DNA of 7,975 nt from positions 1-7,975 of the forward strand of contig JAEWHQ010000091.1 in NCBI GenBank assembly GCA_023387715.1, in the 5' to 3' direction. The notes under the pieces were generated by a model. The model worked only from the letters and a program-made list of their open reading frames with translations, searched no databases and had not been told where the DNA came from. The DNA comes from Pseudomonadota bacterium (GTDB lineage: Bacteria; Pseudomonadota; Alphaproteobacteria; Rhizobiales; Rhizobiaceae). This document shows positions 1 through 7,028 of this stretch, in pieces (positions within the stretch are counted from its first letter, which is position 1; every line of letters begins with the position of its first letter). The translations under genes and the position numbers were made by a program.

Positions 1-209
1 GCATTGCCTGTCGCAATGGCTAACAGCCCGGCTTCGCCGAGCTGTCTCACCAGTTTACGGCAGCTATTGTCGGTATCTTCATGATTGACATCATCAAGCG
101 CGCCACTGGTGGCGAAGCCATGCAGCTGCGCATGAATAGCCTTATGCTGCTCATCAAAAAACGGCCATTGTAAATGATCAGTTGATGGGAAAAGGCTGGT
201 TTTATCCAT
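1..209 (-). CDS. Acyl-CoA dehydrogenase, N-terminal fragment (cut by window edge)
   Basis: Only the first 69 codons are present; the reading frame is open to the left edge. The start ATG at 209 follows an AAGGA ribosome-binding site and lies 4 nt after the stop of the enoyl-CoA hydratase-family gene, so the two are almost certainly co-translated. The visible protein begins MDKTSLFPSTDHLQWPFFDE and continues with an acidic stretch (DDVNHEDTD, residues about 39-47) and then CRKLVRQLGEAGLLAI. This matches the alpha-helical N-terminal domain of acyl-CoA dehydrogenases, where 'WPFFD..H' and 'LGEAG' segments are typical. The FAD site and the catalytic glutamate lie outside the window. By context it would oxidise a CoA-thioester intermediate of the aromatic degradation pathway. 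The family call rests on a short N-terminus and operon context. Confidence 0.75.
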   Translation of the reverse strand, partial: MDKTSLFPSTDHLQWPFFDEQHKAIHAQLHGFATSGALDDVNHEDTDNSCRKLVRQLGEAGLLAIATGN

Positions 210-213
210 CGCC

Positions 214-1062
214 TTAATTTCCTTCAAAGGCTGGGCGTTGCTTATTGGCAAAGGCTTCAAAGGCGCGGGTAAAATCCTGTGTCGCCATGCAGATAGCTTG
301 CGCCTGCGCTTCGGCCTCCAGCAATTCATTCAGGCCCATCGACCATTCCTGATTGAGCATGTTTTTGGTCATGCCATGGGCAAACCACGGGCCGTCAGCA
401 ATGGTGCGGGCAAGTTTTTCAGCGGCTGCATCCAGCTCTGCTTGTGCATGAAGCGCATTGTAAAAGCCCCATGTTTCGCCCTCCGTCGCACTCATCGAGC
501 GTCCGGTATAAAGAAGCTCGGCGGCGCGTCCCTGACCAATCAGGCGCGGCAGAATTCCGCAGGCGCCCATATCCGCACCGGCCAGACCAACACGGGTAAA
601 CAGAAATGCGGTTTTTGCCTCTGGGGTGGCAAGACGCAAGTCTGCGGCCATAGCAAGTATCGCACCGGCACCGGCACAAACACCATCAACAGCGGCAATA
701 ATTTGCTGCGGGCAATTGCGCATCGCTTTGACGAGATCGCCGGTCATGCGGGTAAAAGCTAGAAGGTCTGGCATGGTCATTTTGGTCAGCGGTTCGATGA
801 TTTCAAACACATCACCGCCGGAACAGAAATTGCCACCTGATCCCTTTAAAATAACCGTGCGAATATCGCTGGCATAGACCAGATCACGAAATAAATCGCG
901 CATCTCGGCATAGCTTTCAAAAGTCAGCGGATTTTTGCGCTCCGGCCGGTTAAGGGTCAATGTTGCTACGCGCCCATCATCACTGACCGACCACAAAAAA
1001 TGCTTGGCCTTATAGTCTTTAAAAGGCTTTTGCATCGCGCCCATACTGCTTGTTGTAACCAT
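214..1062 (-). CDS. Enoyl-CoA hydratase/isomerase (crotonase) family protein of the aromatic-CoA operon
   Basis: A crotonase-fold protein of 282 aa. The open frame extends to 1143, but the ATG at 1062 is chosen because it has a strong GGGAGGAGA ribosome-binding site and starts 2 nt past the SDR stop; the upstream extension would lie inside the SDR gene. The oxyanion-hole segments are clear: GGNFCSGGD (76-84) and [20 protein letters not shown] (127-146). By motif alignment, the two catalytic glutamates of classic enoyl-CoA hydratase are replaced by Ile135 and Arg157. Asp164 in GLAGADMGA falls where dienoyl-CoA isomerases carry a catalytic aspartate. The enzyme may therefore not be a simple hydratase. 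As part of the 2-aminobenzoyl-CoA-type operon it probably acts on the reduced, non-aromatic ring CoA-thioester or on its ring-opened product. Family assignment is firm; the reaction is inferred. Probably cytoplasmic: no signal peptide or membrane segment is visible. Confidence 0.9.
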   Translation of the reverse strand: MVTTSSMGAMQKPFKDYKAKHFLWSVSDDGRVATLTLNRPERKNPLTFESYAEMRDLFRDLVYASDIRTVILKGSGGNFCSGGDVFEIIEPLTKMTMPDLLAFTRMTGDLVKAMRNCPQQIIAAVDGVCAGAGAILAMAADLRLATPEAKTAFLFTRVGLAGADMGACGILPRLIGQGRAAELLYTGRSMSATEGETWGFYNALHAQAELDAAAEKLARTIADGPWFAHGMTKNMLNQEWSMGLNELLEAEAQAQAICMATQDFTRAFEAFANKQRPAFEGN

Positions 1063-1064
1063 GA

Positions 1065-1847
1065 TTATATTTCTCCTCCCGAGACGCTGATGGCTTGTCC
1101 ATTGATTGAGCCGCTGACGGGGCTCACAAGCCATAAAACGCAATTGGCAACTTCCCGCGGCTGAATGAGGCGGCCTTGCGGATTGGTTTGGGTAAAAGTT
1201 GCCAAGGCTTCTTGCGGACTGCGTCCGGTTTTGTTGACGATATTCTCAATTGATTGCTGAATAAGCGGCGTGTCGGTAAAACCGGGGCAAACCGCATTGA
1301 CGGTGATGCCGGTTTTGGCAAGTTCCTGTGCCAGCGCACGTGTCAGGCCGATAACGCCGTGTTTGGCCGCGCAATAACCCGACACATAACTATAGCCTTT
1401 AAGCCCTGCGGTAGAGGCAATGTTAATGAGCCTTGCCCCTTCGCCATAGTGTTTTAAATCCGGCAGCACAGCACGCGACAGGCGGAAAACACTGGTCAGA
1501 TTAACGGCGATTATTTCGTCCCATTGCTCATCGCTCATCTTTTCAAAAGGAGCGGTGGGCGCTTGTCCGGCATTGTTAATAAGAATGGAAATAGCACCAA
1601 ACTGGTCGCGTGCTTTTGCAAGTCCGGCACTGATGGAGGCAGCGGAAGTCACATCAAAATTGCCAAGTGCGAAACTGTTTTCGCCCAATTCATGCGCCAG
1701 CTTTTGCAGTGGTTCGGTGCGGCGTCCGGCAAGTGTTACCTTGGCACCGGCCGCGTGAAGCTGGCGTGCAATTTCTTCACCGATGCCCGAACCGGCACCG
1801 GTGATCAATGCATGATGGCCGTTCAGCATGGCTTCACCTTTTTGCAT
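1065..1847 (-). CDS. SDR-family NAD(P)-dependent dehydrogenase (3-hydroxyacyl-CoA dehydrogenase-like)
   Basis: A 260-aa classical short-chain dehydrogenase/reductase of full family length. The cofactor motif TGAGSGIG spans residues 16-23, NNAG is at 91-94, the catalytic serine is Ser145 (INIAS), and the active-site pair is Tyr158/Lys162 in YCAAK, followed by the PGF..T loop (188-193). It likely oxidises a hydroxyl on a CoA-thioester intermediate after the monooxygenase step, in the role of 3-hydroxyacyl-CoA dehydrogenase, but SDR sequence alone does not fix the substrate. The start at 1847 has an AGGAAA site 7 nt upstream and lies 14 nt after the monooxygenase stop. An alternative start at 1829 ([11 protein letters not shown]), preceded by AAGGTGA, would give 254 aa and is almost as plausible. 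The stop is 2 nt before the next gene. Confidence 0.92.
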   Translation of the reverse strand: MQKGEAMLNGHHALITGAGSGIGEEIARQLHAAGAKVTLAGRRTEPLQKLAHELGENSFALGNFDVTSAASISAGLAKARDQFGAISILINNAGQAPTAPFEKMSDEQWDEIIAVNLTSVFRLSRAVLPDLKHYGEGARLINIASTAGLKGYSYVSGYCAAKHGVIGLTRALAQELAKTGITVNAVCPGFTDTPLIQQSIENIVNKTGRSPQEALATFTQTNPQGRLIQPREVANCVLWLVSPVSGSINGQAISVSGGEI

Positions 1848-1861
1848 GATATTTCCTGTTG

Positions 1862-4171
1862 TTATTTTTGCGCCGCCGCTCGTTCAAGATTGGCTTCATA
1901 CTGATATTTGGCCGAGTGATATTGCTTCGGCCAAGGGATGTTTTTGATGCCGATTTTGGCTGCTTCATGCAAAATCCATGCATTATCGGCCAGATGCGGA
2001 CGTGCTACCGCACAAAGATCAGCGCGCCCTGCCGCCAGAATGGAATTGGCATGATCGGCCTCGGAAATCGCACCGACAGCAATGGTCGGTATGCCCACTT
2101 CATTGCGGATTTTGTCGGAAAACGGTGTCTGGAACAGGCGGCCATAGACCGGTTTTTCAGCCTTTGATGTCTGGCCGGAGGAGCAGTCGATCATATCCGC
2201 ACCAGCGGTTTTGAACATTTTCGCAAAGATGGCAGCATCATCCGGCGTGTTGCCGCCTTCCACCCAGTCATGGCAGGAAAGACGCACGGAAATCGGCTTG
2301 TCTTCCGGCCAATGGGCACGCACGGCCTCAAACACTTCCAGCGGATAGCGGGCACGGTTTTCATGGCTGCCGCCATATTCATCATCACGAATATTGGTCA
2401 GAGGCGACAGGAAGCTTGCCAGCAAATAGCCGTGCGCAACGTGCAACTCCAACCAGTCGGCACCGGTTTCGGCGGCTCGTTTGGTGGCGGCGATAAAGTC
2501 GGCTTTAACGCGGTCCATATCGGCGCGATCCATCGCCTTTGGTGTCACGCCATGGGTGAGATAAGGCATTGCCGAAGCGGAATAGAGCGGCCAGCCACCA
2601 CTTTCCAGCGGTTGGTCAATGCCCTCCCACGCCACTTTAGTCGCACCTTTGCGCCCGGCATGGCCAAGCTGAATGCCGACCTTGGCCGAACTGTTTTGAT
2701 GGATGAAATTGACTAAGCGTTTCCAGCCTTCGGTCTGCTCGTCATTCCAAAGCCCCAGACAGCCCGGGGTGATGCGGGCATCGGGTGACACGCAGGTCAT
2801 TTCGGCAAAAACCAACCCCGCGCCACCAATGGCACGGCTGCCTAGATGCACCATGTGGAAATCATTAATCAGGCCATCTTCAGCCGAATACATCGCCATT
2901 GGCGACATTACGATGCGGTTTGGCAGTGTTGTGCCCCGCATCGTATAAGGCGTAAACATCGGCGGCAATGCGCGCTCATCCGTCACGGTAAGGCCTGCAT
3001 GCTTGGCAAACCAACGCTCGTAATTTTCCAGCCATGTGGCATCGCGCAGACGCAGGTTTTCATGGCTGATGCGTTGTGAACGGGTCAGCATAGAATACAT
3101 GAACTGTTCCGGTTCCAGTACATCGGCATAACGGTGGCCGACCACTTCAAACCATTCCATCGCATTGCGTGCCGCATTTTGAATACGTGCCACATCAACG
3201 CGGCGGATTTCTTCGTAATCTTCCAGCATTGCCGGAATATGGCTTTTGTCATGGCCGTGAATTTCAAACTGACGGGTCAGTTCAATCGCATCATCAATGG
3301 CAAGTTTAGTGCCTGAGCCAATGGCAAAATGCGCGGTATGTGCCGCATCGCCCATCAGCACCACATGCGACTGGCCGTTGAAATGGCTCCATTTTTCGCA
3401 AATCAGACGGTTGAAATTAAGCCAGGCCGAGCCGCGCAAATGGCGGGCATTGCTTTTAAGCGATGCGCCTTCAAGCACTTCTGCAAACAGGTCTTCACAA
3501 AAATGGATGGCCTGATCCTGATCCATTTTATCCAAACCGGAAGCCTGATAGGTATCTTCGGTGGTCTCGATAATGAATGTCGAGGTCTGATCGTCAAATT
3601 TGTAAATATGCGCCTGAAACCAGCCGTGATCGGTTTTGCGGAAATCAAAGGTAAAGGCGTCATAGAGTTTGTCAGTGCCGAGCCAGATAAAACGGTTTGG
3701 CCGCTTCAGCATATCCGGCTTGAAAATATCGACATAGTGATTGCGGATTTTAGAATTAACGCCGTCACTGGCAATGATCAGATCAGCATCGGGATAATCG
3801 AGATCACTGTTAACCTCGGTTTCAAAAATCAGCTCGACGCCCAGTTCCTCACAGCGGCGCTGCAAAATATTGAGCAGCTTTTTGCGCCCGATACCAACAA
3901 AGCCGTGGCCGGATGTGCGCTGTCTGGTGCCTTTGAAAAGCACCTCAATATCGTCCCAATGGTTGAAAGCATCCTGAATTTCATTGGCGCTTTTCGTGTC
4001 CCATTCCTGCATGGATGCCATGGTCGCATCAGAAAACACCACGCCCCAGCCGAATGTGTCATAAGGGCGGTTGCGCTCAACCACACGAATATGATGTTCG
4101 GGGTGCCGTTTCTTCATCAAAAGTGCAAAATACAGCCCTGCCGGACCACCGCCGATGCAGACGATACGCAT
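1862..4171 (-). CDS. Two-domain 2-aminobenzoyl-CoA monooxygenase/reductase (bifunctional salicylyl-CoA 5-hydroxylase/oxidoreductase family)
   Basis: A 769-aa fusion of two flavoenzymes. Residues 1 to about 390 form a class A FAD aromatic monooxygenase: dinucleotide-binding GGGPAG at 7-12, an acidic strand end (VVERN, Glu32), a DG motif at Asp136-Gly137 (ASDGVNSKIR), and the GD motif at Gly274-Asp275 (LMGDAAHTAHFAIGSG). Residues about 404-750 form an Old Yellow Enzyme-type FMN barrel with SPMAMYS (423-429), IQLGHAGRKG (500-509), LHVAHGYLLASFLSPLTN (576-593, His577 and His580 binding the substrate) and DEYGGSHENR (597-606). This order is that of 2-aminobenzoyl-CoA monooxygenase/reductase from Azoarcus evansii, which hydroxylates position 5 of anthraniloyl-CoA and then reduces the ring. 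Related proteins are labelled salicylyl-CoA 5-hydroxylase. The ATG at 4171 is chosen over the one at 4267: it has an AAGGGA site and puts the FAD motif at the usual N-terminal position, and the upstream codons overlap the promoter. Substrate (anthraniloyl- or salicylyl-CoA) is unresolved. First gene of the operon. Confidence 0.93.
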   Translation of the reverse strand: MRIVCIGGGPAGLYFALLMKKRHPEHHIRVVERNRPYDTFGWGVVFSDATMASMQEWDTKSANEIQDAFNHWDDIEVLFKGTRQRTSGHGFVGIGRKKLLNILQRRCEELGVELIFETEVNSDLDYPDADLIIASDGVNSKIRNHYVDIFKPDMLKRPNRFIWLGTDKLYDAFTFDFRKTDHGWFQAHIYKFDDQTSTFIIETTEDTYQASGLDKMDQDQAIHFCEDLFAEVLEGASLKSNARHLRGSAWLNFNRLICEKWSHFNGQSHVVLMGDAAHTAHFAIGSGTKLAIDDAIELTRQFEIHGHDKSHIPAMLEDYEEIRRVDVARIQNAARNAMEWFEVVGHRYADVLEPEQFMYSMLTRSQRISHENLRLRDATWLENYERWFAKHAGLTVTDERALPPMFTPYTMRGTTLPNRIVMSPMAMYSAEDGLINDFHMVHLGSRAIGGAGLVFAEMTCVSPDARITPGCLGLWNDEQTEGWKRLVNFIHQNSSAKVGIQLGHAGRKGATKVAWEGIDQPLESGGWPLYSASAMPYLTHGVTPKAMDRADMDRVKADFIAATKRAAETGADWLELHVAHGYLLASFLSPLTNIRDDEYGGSHENRARYPLEVFEAVRAHWPEDKPISVRLSCHDWVEGGNTPDDAAIFAKMFKTAGADMIDCSSGQTSKAEKPVYGRLFQTPFSDKIRNEVGIPTIAVGAISEADHANSILAAGRADLCAVARPHLADNAWILHEAAKIGIKNIPWPKQYHSAKYQYEANLERAAAQK

Positions 4172-4231
4172 GATATGTTCCCTTTTGTGCCGCACCGATC
4201 TTCGCCGGTTTTGGAAATAGTTTATGCTTAA

Positions 4232-4260
4232 AGTATTGGGCGGGAATGTTCCCACGTCAA
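4232..4260 (-). promoter_or_regulatory. Putative sigma-70-type promoter of the aromatic-CoA operon
   Basis: On the minus strand, TTGACG (4260-4255) is separated by exactly 17 nt from AATACT (4237-4232). The -35 matches consensus at five of six positions and the -10 at four of six. Transcription would begin near 4225, leaving a leader of about 54 nt before the ATG at 4171. The spacing and its location upstream of the first operon gene make this the best promoter in the gap, but it is assigned by eye only. Confidence 0.6.
4242..4253. promoter_or_regulatory. Palindromic operator candidate inside the operon promoter spacer
   Basis: GGGAATGTTCCC consists of perfect 5-bp arms (GGGAA/TTCCC) around a 2-nt centre. 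It lies entirely between the -35 and -10 boxes of the operon promoter. A protein bound here would block RNA polymerase, so a repressor released by an aromatic CoA-thioester or acid is a reasonable inference (TetR-, MarR- or GntR-type regulators often do this). No such regulator gene is in the window, and I do not recognise the motif as the site of a specific family. Confidence 0.5.
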
Positions 4261-4265
4261 GCGCC

Positions 4266-4294
4266 ATTTTTAAAATTCATTGCGGTTTAAAAAT
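4266..4294. repeat. AT-rich inverted repeat just upstream of the operon -35 box
   Basis: ATTTTTAAA (4266-4274) and TTTAAAAAT (4286-4294) are perfect 9-bp complementary arms separated by 11 nt, with arm centres 20 bp apart (about two helical turns). The dyad ends 5 bp upstream of the -35 box. It could be an activator site or act as an UP-element-like AT tract. The low-complexity arms raise the chance of coincidence. Confidence 0.45.
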
Positions 4295-4340
4295 TTAACA
4301 GGCAGCCGCTGGCATCAAGCCACCGCGATATGCACTGATT

Positions 4341-4367
4341 TCTCGGGGGATTTTCACAAAATCGAGA
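4341..4367. repeat. Bulged inverted repeat in the divergent intergenic region
   Basis: GATTTT (4349-4354) and AAAATC (4358-4363) form a perfect 6-bp dyad around CAC. The pairing continues outward as TCTC (4341-4344) with GAGA (4364-4367), leaving GGGG (4345-4348) unpaired. There are ten base pairs in total. No U-tract follows, so it is not an intrinsic terminator. It may be an operator for guaB or for the operon, or chance. Confidence 0.35.
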
Positions 4368-4459
4368 GTTACAACAAATAGTTTTTATTCTTGGCTTTCC
4401 ATTTTGTCATATTCGTGTTACCAGCCCTTGCCAATCCAAGGAAAAATACTTGAGAATTC

Positions 4460-4510
4460 GCTGCTCTGCCCCCCATGGTTGTTTAACCTCCCAATGTTAG
4501 ACCGAGCAGC
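4460..4510 (+). repeat. Nested inverted repeat in the guaB 5' leader
   Basis: GCTGCTC (4460-4466) and GAGCAGC (4504-4510) are perfect 7-bp complements. Between them, GGTT (4477-4480) and AACC (4485-4488) form a small inner hairpin. In RNA this would fold as a stem enclosing a stem-loop, ending about 12 nt before the AAAGGA ribosome-binding site of guaB (4523-4528). It could influence guaB translation or be a protein site on DNA. I do not recognise it as a known riboswitch class. Confidence 0.4.
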
Positions 4511-4535
4511 CTTTTGTTATTTAAAGGAACTGGCA

Positions 4536-6026
4536 ATGGCAAAAATTATTGAAACGCCTACGGGACATTTAGCCCTTACATTTGATGATGTGCTTCTGCA
4601 GCCGGGTCACTCTGAAGTGATGCCGGGTCAGACAGATCTGCGCACAATTATTGCCGGTGATATTGAACTTAACCTGCCGCTGCTTTCAGCTGCGATGGAT
4701 ACAGTAACCGAATCGCGTCTGGCCATTGCGATGGCACAGGCTGGCGGTATCGGCGTTATTCACCGTAACCTGACACCGGAACGTCAGGCTGAAGAAGTTC
4801 GCCGCGTTAAGAAATTTGAATCCGGTATGGTTATCAATCCGGTTACCATCGGCCCGGATGCCACTTTGGCTGAAGCACAGGCTTTGATGGCATCTTATCA
4901 CATTTCCGGTATTCCGGTTGTTGAAGGCGCCAATGGCACACCAGGCCGTTTGGTTGGTATTCTGACCCACCGTGATGTGCGTTTTGCTTCCAACCCTGAT
5001 CAGAAAATTCATGAGCTGATGACCCATGAAAATCTGATCACAGTGCGTGAAAATGTTGATCAGGAAGAAGCCAAGCGTCTTTTGCACCAACACCGTATTG
5101 AAAAACTGCTGGTTGTTGATGATGCCGGCCGTTGCGTTGGTCTGATCACGGTTAAAGATATTGAAAAAAGCCAGCTGAACCCGAATGCAGCGAAAGATGC
5201 GCAGGGTCGCCTTCGTGCGGCTGCTGCCACCAGCGTTGGCGCAGACGGTTTTGAGCGCGCCGAGCGTTTGATTGATGCCGGCGTTGACCTGTTGGTTGTT
5301 GATACAGCCCACGGCCACTCACAGCGCGTTCTCGATGCTGTGACCCGCATCAAAAAACTCTCCAGCGGTGTTCGCATTCTGGCCGGTAACGTCGCAACTG
5401 CCGGTGGCACACTGGCGCTGATCGATGCCGGTGCTGATGCTGTTAAAGTTGGTATCGGACCAGGCTCCATCTGCACCACCCGTATTGTTGCAGGTGTTGG
5501 CGTTCCACAGCTTTCAGCCATTATGTCGGCTGTTGAAGTGGCACAAAAGCACAATATTCCTGTGATCGCTGACGGCGGTATCAAGTTCTCCGGCGATTTC
5601 GCCAAGGCACTGGCTGCTGGTGCAGTTGCTGCAATGGCTGGTTCGCTGCTGGCTGGTACAGAAGAAAGCCCGGGCGAAGTTTACCTGCATCAGGGTCGTT
5701 CATTCAAAGCTTACCGCGGCATGGGCTCGGTTGGTGCGATGGCTCGCGGTTCTGCTGACCGTTACTTCCAGGCGGAAGTACGTGACGAGCTGAAACTGGT
5801 GCCGGAAGGTATTGAAGGTCAAGTTGCTTATAAAGGTCCTGTCGGCAATGTGCTGCATCAGCTTGCTGGTGGTCTGCGCGCATCGATGGGCTATGTGGGT
5901 GCGAAAAATCTGGAAGAATTCCGCGAAAAGGCAACTTTCGTGCGTATTTCCAATGCGGGCCTACGTGAAAGCCATTCCCATGGTGTAACCATCACCCGTG
6001 AAAGCCCGAACTACCCAAGCGCATAA
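4536..6026 (+). CDS. guaB: Inosine-5'-monophosphate dehydrogenase
   Basis: IMP dehydrogenase converts IMP to XMP with NAD+, the committed step to guanine nucleotides, in the cytoplasm. The 496-aa protein has the full family length. It starts with the conserved [11 protein letters not shown] (14-24), followed by [20 protein letters not shown] (52-71). Two CBS domains occupy roughly 98-215 (VNP-type entry [22 protein letters not shown]). The catalytic loop [11 protein letters not shown] has Cys313, the phosphate-binding ADGGI is at 345-349, the flap [10 protein letters not shown] is at 393-402, and the Arg409-Tyr410 pair (ADRYFQ) matches the base dyad that activates water. The frame is open back to 4404, but the ATG at 4536 has an AAAGGA site at good spacing and gives the standard N-terminus [10 protein letters not shown]. 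It is monocistronic by appearance, bounded by a strong terminator. It has no functional link to the neighbouring catabolic operon that I can see. Confidence 0.98.
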   Translation: MAKIIETPTGHLALTFDDVLLQPGHSEVMPGQTDLRTIIAGDIELNLPLLSAAMDTVTESRLAIAMAQAGGIGVIHRNLTPERQAEEVRRVKKFESGMVINPVTIGPDATLAEAQALMASYHISGIPVVEGANGTPGRLVGILTHRDVRFASNPDQKIHELMTHENLITVRENVDQEEAKRLLHQHRIEKLLVVDDAGRCVGLITVKDIEKSQLNPNAAKDAQGRLRAAAATSVGADGFERAERLIDAGVDLLVVDTAHGHSQRVLDAVTRIKKLSSGVRILAGNVATAGGTLALIDAGADAVKVGIGPGSICTTRIVAGVGVPQLSAIMSAVEVAQKHNIPVIADGGIKFSGDFAKALAAGAVAAMAGSLLAGTEESPGEVYLHQGRSFKAYRGMGSVGAMARGSADRYFQAEVRDELKLVPEGIEGQVAYKGPVGNVLHQLAGGLRASMGYVGAKNLEEFREKATFVRISNAGLRESHSHGVTITRESPNYPSA

Positions 6027-6050
6027 TCAGCTTGCCGTATTGTTGAATTT

Positions 6051-6083
6051 AAAAAAGCCCGCCTTTTCAGGCGGGCTTTTTTT
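6051..6083. terminator. Bidirectional intrinsic terminator between guaB and the oxyR-type gene
   Basis: AAAAAAGCCCGCC (6051-6063) pairs perfectly with GGCGGGCTTTTTT (6070-6082) across a 6-nt loop, giving a 7-bp GC-rich core flanked by A and T tracts. It starts 24 nt after the guaB stop and ends about 10 nt from the stop of the convergent regulator gene. The A-tract/T-tract symmetry means it can end transcripts from either direction. Confidence 0.95.
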
Positions 6084-6092
6084 GTGTTACTT

Positions 6093-7028
6093 TTAAGGTG
6101 TTTGTGAGAGGGCTTGCAGCTCCTGATCGCTGATTTTAAGCTGCGCGACCGTTTGCGCAATACATTGGGAAAGCGCCATGAAATCAGCGCGGCGCAAACT
6201 TTGGCGGCGCCATAACATGCCGATCTCGCGGGATGGCTGCTCACCTTCAAACGGGATAATCCGCATTTTCATGTGAGAGGCTTCGGCCCGAACAGCAATT
6301 TCAGGAATAAGCGTCAGCCCCATGCCGTGGCTGACCATTTGCAGCAAAGTGGTCATGCTGGTAGCGCCATATTTCACCAATTGGCGCTGGTGTGGCTTGG
6401 TGCAAAATTCCAGCGCCTGATCACGCAGGCAATGGCCTTCTTCCAAAAGCAACAGGCGGTCAAGTGCGACGCGATCCTGCGTCATGGGGCCATCTAGAAT
6501 ATCGGTATCATTGCTGGCGGTGGCAATCAGAAAGCGGTCGTTGAAAAGCGGAGTATGTGCCAGACGATCATCTTCAATAGGAAGGGCGGCCACAACCGCA
6601 TCCAGTTCGCCATTATTGAGATCTTCCAGCAGGCGCGCCGTCATTGCCTCGCGCAGTTCAAGCCGGAATTGCGGATATTTATCCCGTAGTAACGGGATCA
6701 GCAGCGGCACAATATAGGGCGCGATAGTCGGGATAATGCCGAGCCGCATCCGTGTGCTGAGCAAGCCCTTATTAATCGCGGTAATATCTTCAAGCGCCTG
6801 AATATCCAGTAAAATGGCCTGAATACGCGGGCGCAATATTTGCCCCAGTTCCGTGATAATCACACTTCTTTGGGTGCGCTCAAAAAGCGGCGCACCGGCG
6901 AGATCTTCCATTTCAGCGATTTGTGCTGACAAGGCGGGCTGCGAAACATGCACTGTTTCGGCAGCTTTGCGGAAGTGCAGGGTGGTGGCGAGCGCCTCGA
7001 AATAGCGCATTTGTCTGACTGTAAACAT
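6093..7028 (-). CDS. oxyR: OxyR-type LysR-family hydrogen peroxide sensor/regulator
   Basis: A LysR-family transcription factor of 311 aa, close to the 305 aa of E. coli OxyR. Residues 1-60 form the winged helix-turn-helix (MRYFEALATTLHFRKAAETV, then HVSQPALSAQIAEME at 27-41). The effector domain contains GHCLRDQALEFC with Cys200 and Cys209, matching the Cys199/Cys208 peroxide-sensing pair of E. coli OxyR in position and context, followed by ATSMTTLLQMVSHGMGLTLIP (222-242). Peroxide would oxidise the pair to a disulfide and switch the protein to an activator of the divergent catalase gene. The start at 7028 gives the standard LysR N-terminus, but no good Shine-Dalgarno sequence precedes it (AT-rich leader TATTTTCTTATC), which suggests weak translation. 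Convergent with guaB, sharing its terminator. The symbol rests on the cysteine motif and the adjacent catalase gene. Confidence 0.93.
   Translation of the reverse strand: MFTVRQMRYFEALATTLHFRKAAETVHVSQPALSAQIAEMEDLAGAPLFERTQRSVIITELGQILRPRIQAILLDIQALEDITAINKGLLSTRMRLGIIPTIAPYIVPLLIPLLRDKYPQFRLELREAMTARLLEDLNNGELDAVVAALPIEDDRLAHTPLFNDRFLIATASNDTDILDGPMTQDRVALDRLLLLEEGHCLRDQALEFCTKPHQRQLVKYGATSMTTLLQMVSHGMGLTLIPEIAVRAEASHMKMRIIPFEGEQPSREIGMLWRRQSLRRADFMALSQCIAQTVAQLKISDQELQALSQTP

Larger units (their letters stand above)
4172..4535. other. Divergent intergenic region between the aromatic operon and guaB
   Basis: This 364-nt stretch contains no convincing gene. The open frames that run into it are upstream extensions of the flanking genes, without family similarity. 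From left to right it holds the operon leader (about 54 nt), the operon promoter and palindrome, an AT-rich dyad, a bulged dyad at 4341-4367, and the guaB leader with a nested inverted repeat. The region from about 4295 to 4340 shows nothing specific. No convincing -35/-10 pair for guaB was found by eye. The regulator of the operon is not encoded here. Confidence 0.8.

Noticed and set aside
1063..1143. An N-terminal extension of the crotonase-family protein by 27 codons
   Set aside because: It lies inside the 3' end of the SDR gene, lacks family similarity, and the ATG at 1062 has a strong ribosome-binding site.
3329..4231. A long 300-codon plus-strand open frame opposite the monooxygenase gene
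   Set aside because: It is antisense to a clear two-domain flavoenzyme, has no recognisable family motifs and no convincing translation start; it is a composition shadow.
4172..4267. An N-terminal extension of the monooxygenase/reductase by 32 codons
   Set aside because: It would push the FAD-binding motif away from the N-terminus and overlap the predicted promoter; the ATG at 4171 has its own ribosome-binding site.
4381..4456. Possible guaB promoter elements (TTGGCT, TTGTCA, TTGCCA, CATATT)
   Set aside because: No pair has an acceptable 16-18 nt spacing with a reasonable -10 box, so no promoter is called.
4404..4535. A 44-codon upstream extension of IMP dehydrogenase
   Set aside because: The family starts at MAKIIET-type sequence, and the extension is unlike IMP dehydrogenase and covers the leader dyad.
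4686..5605. Minus-strand open frames opposite guaB
   Set aside because: They are antisense to an intact, highly conserved gene and show low-complexity translations without family features.
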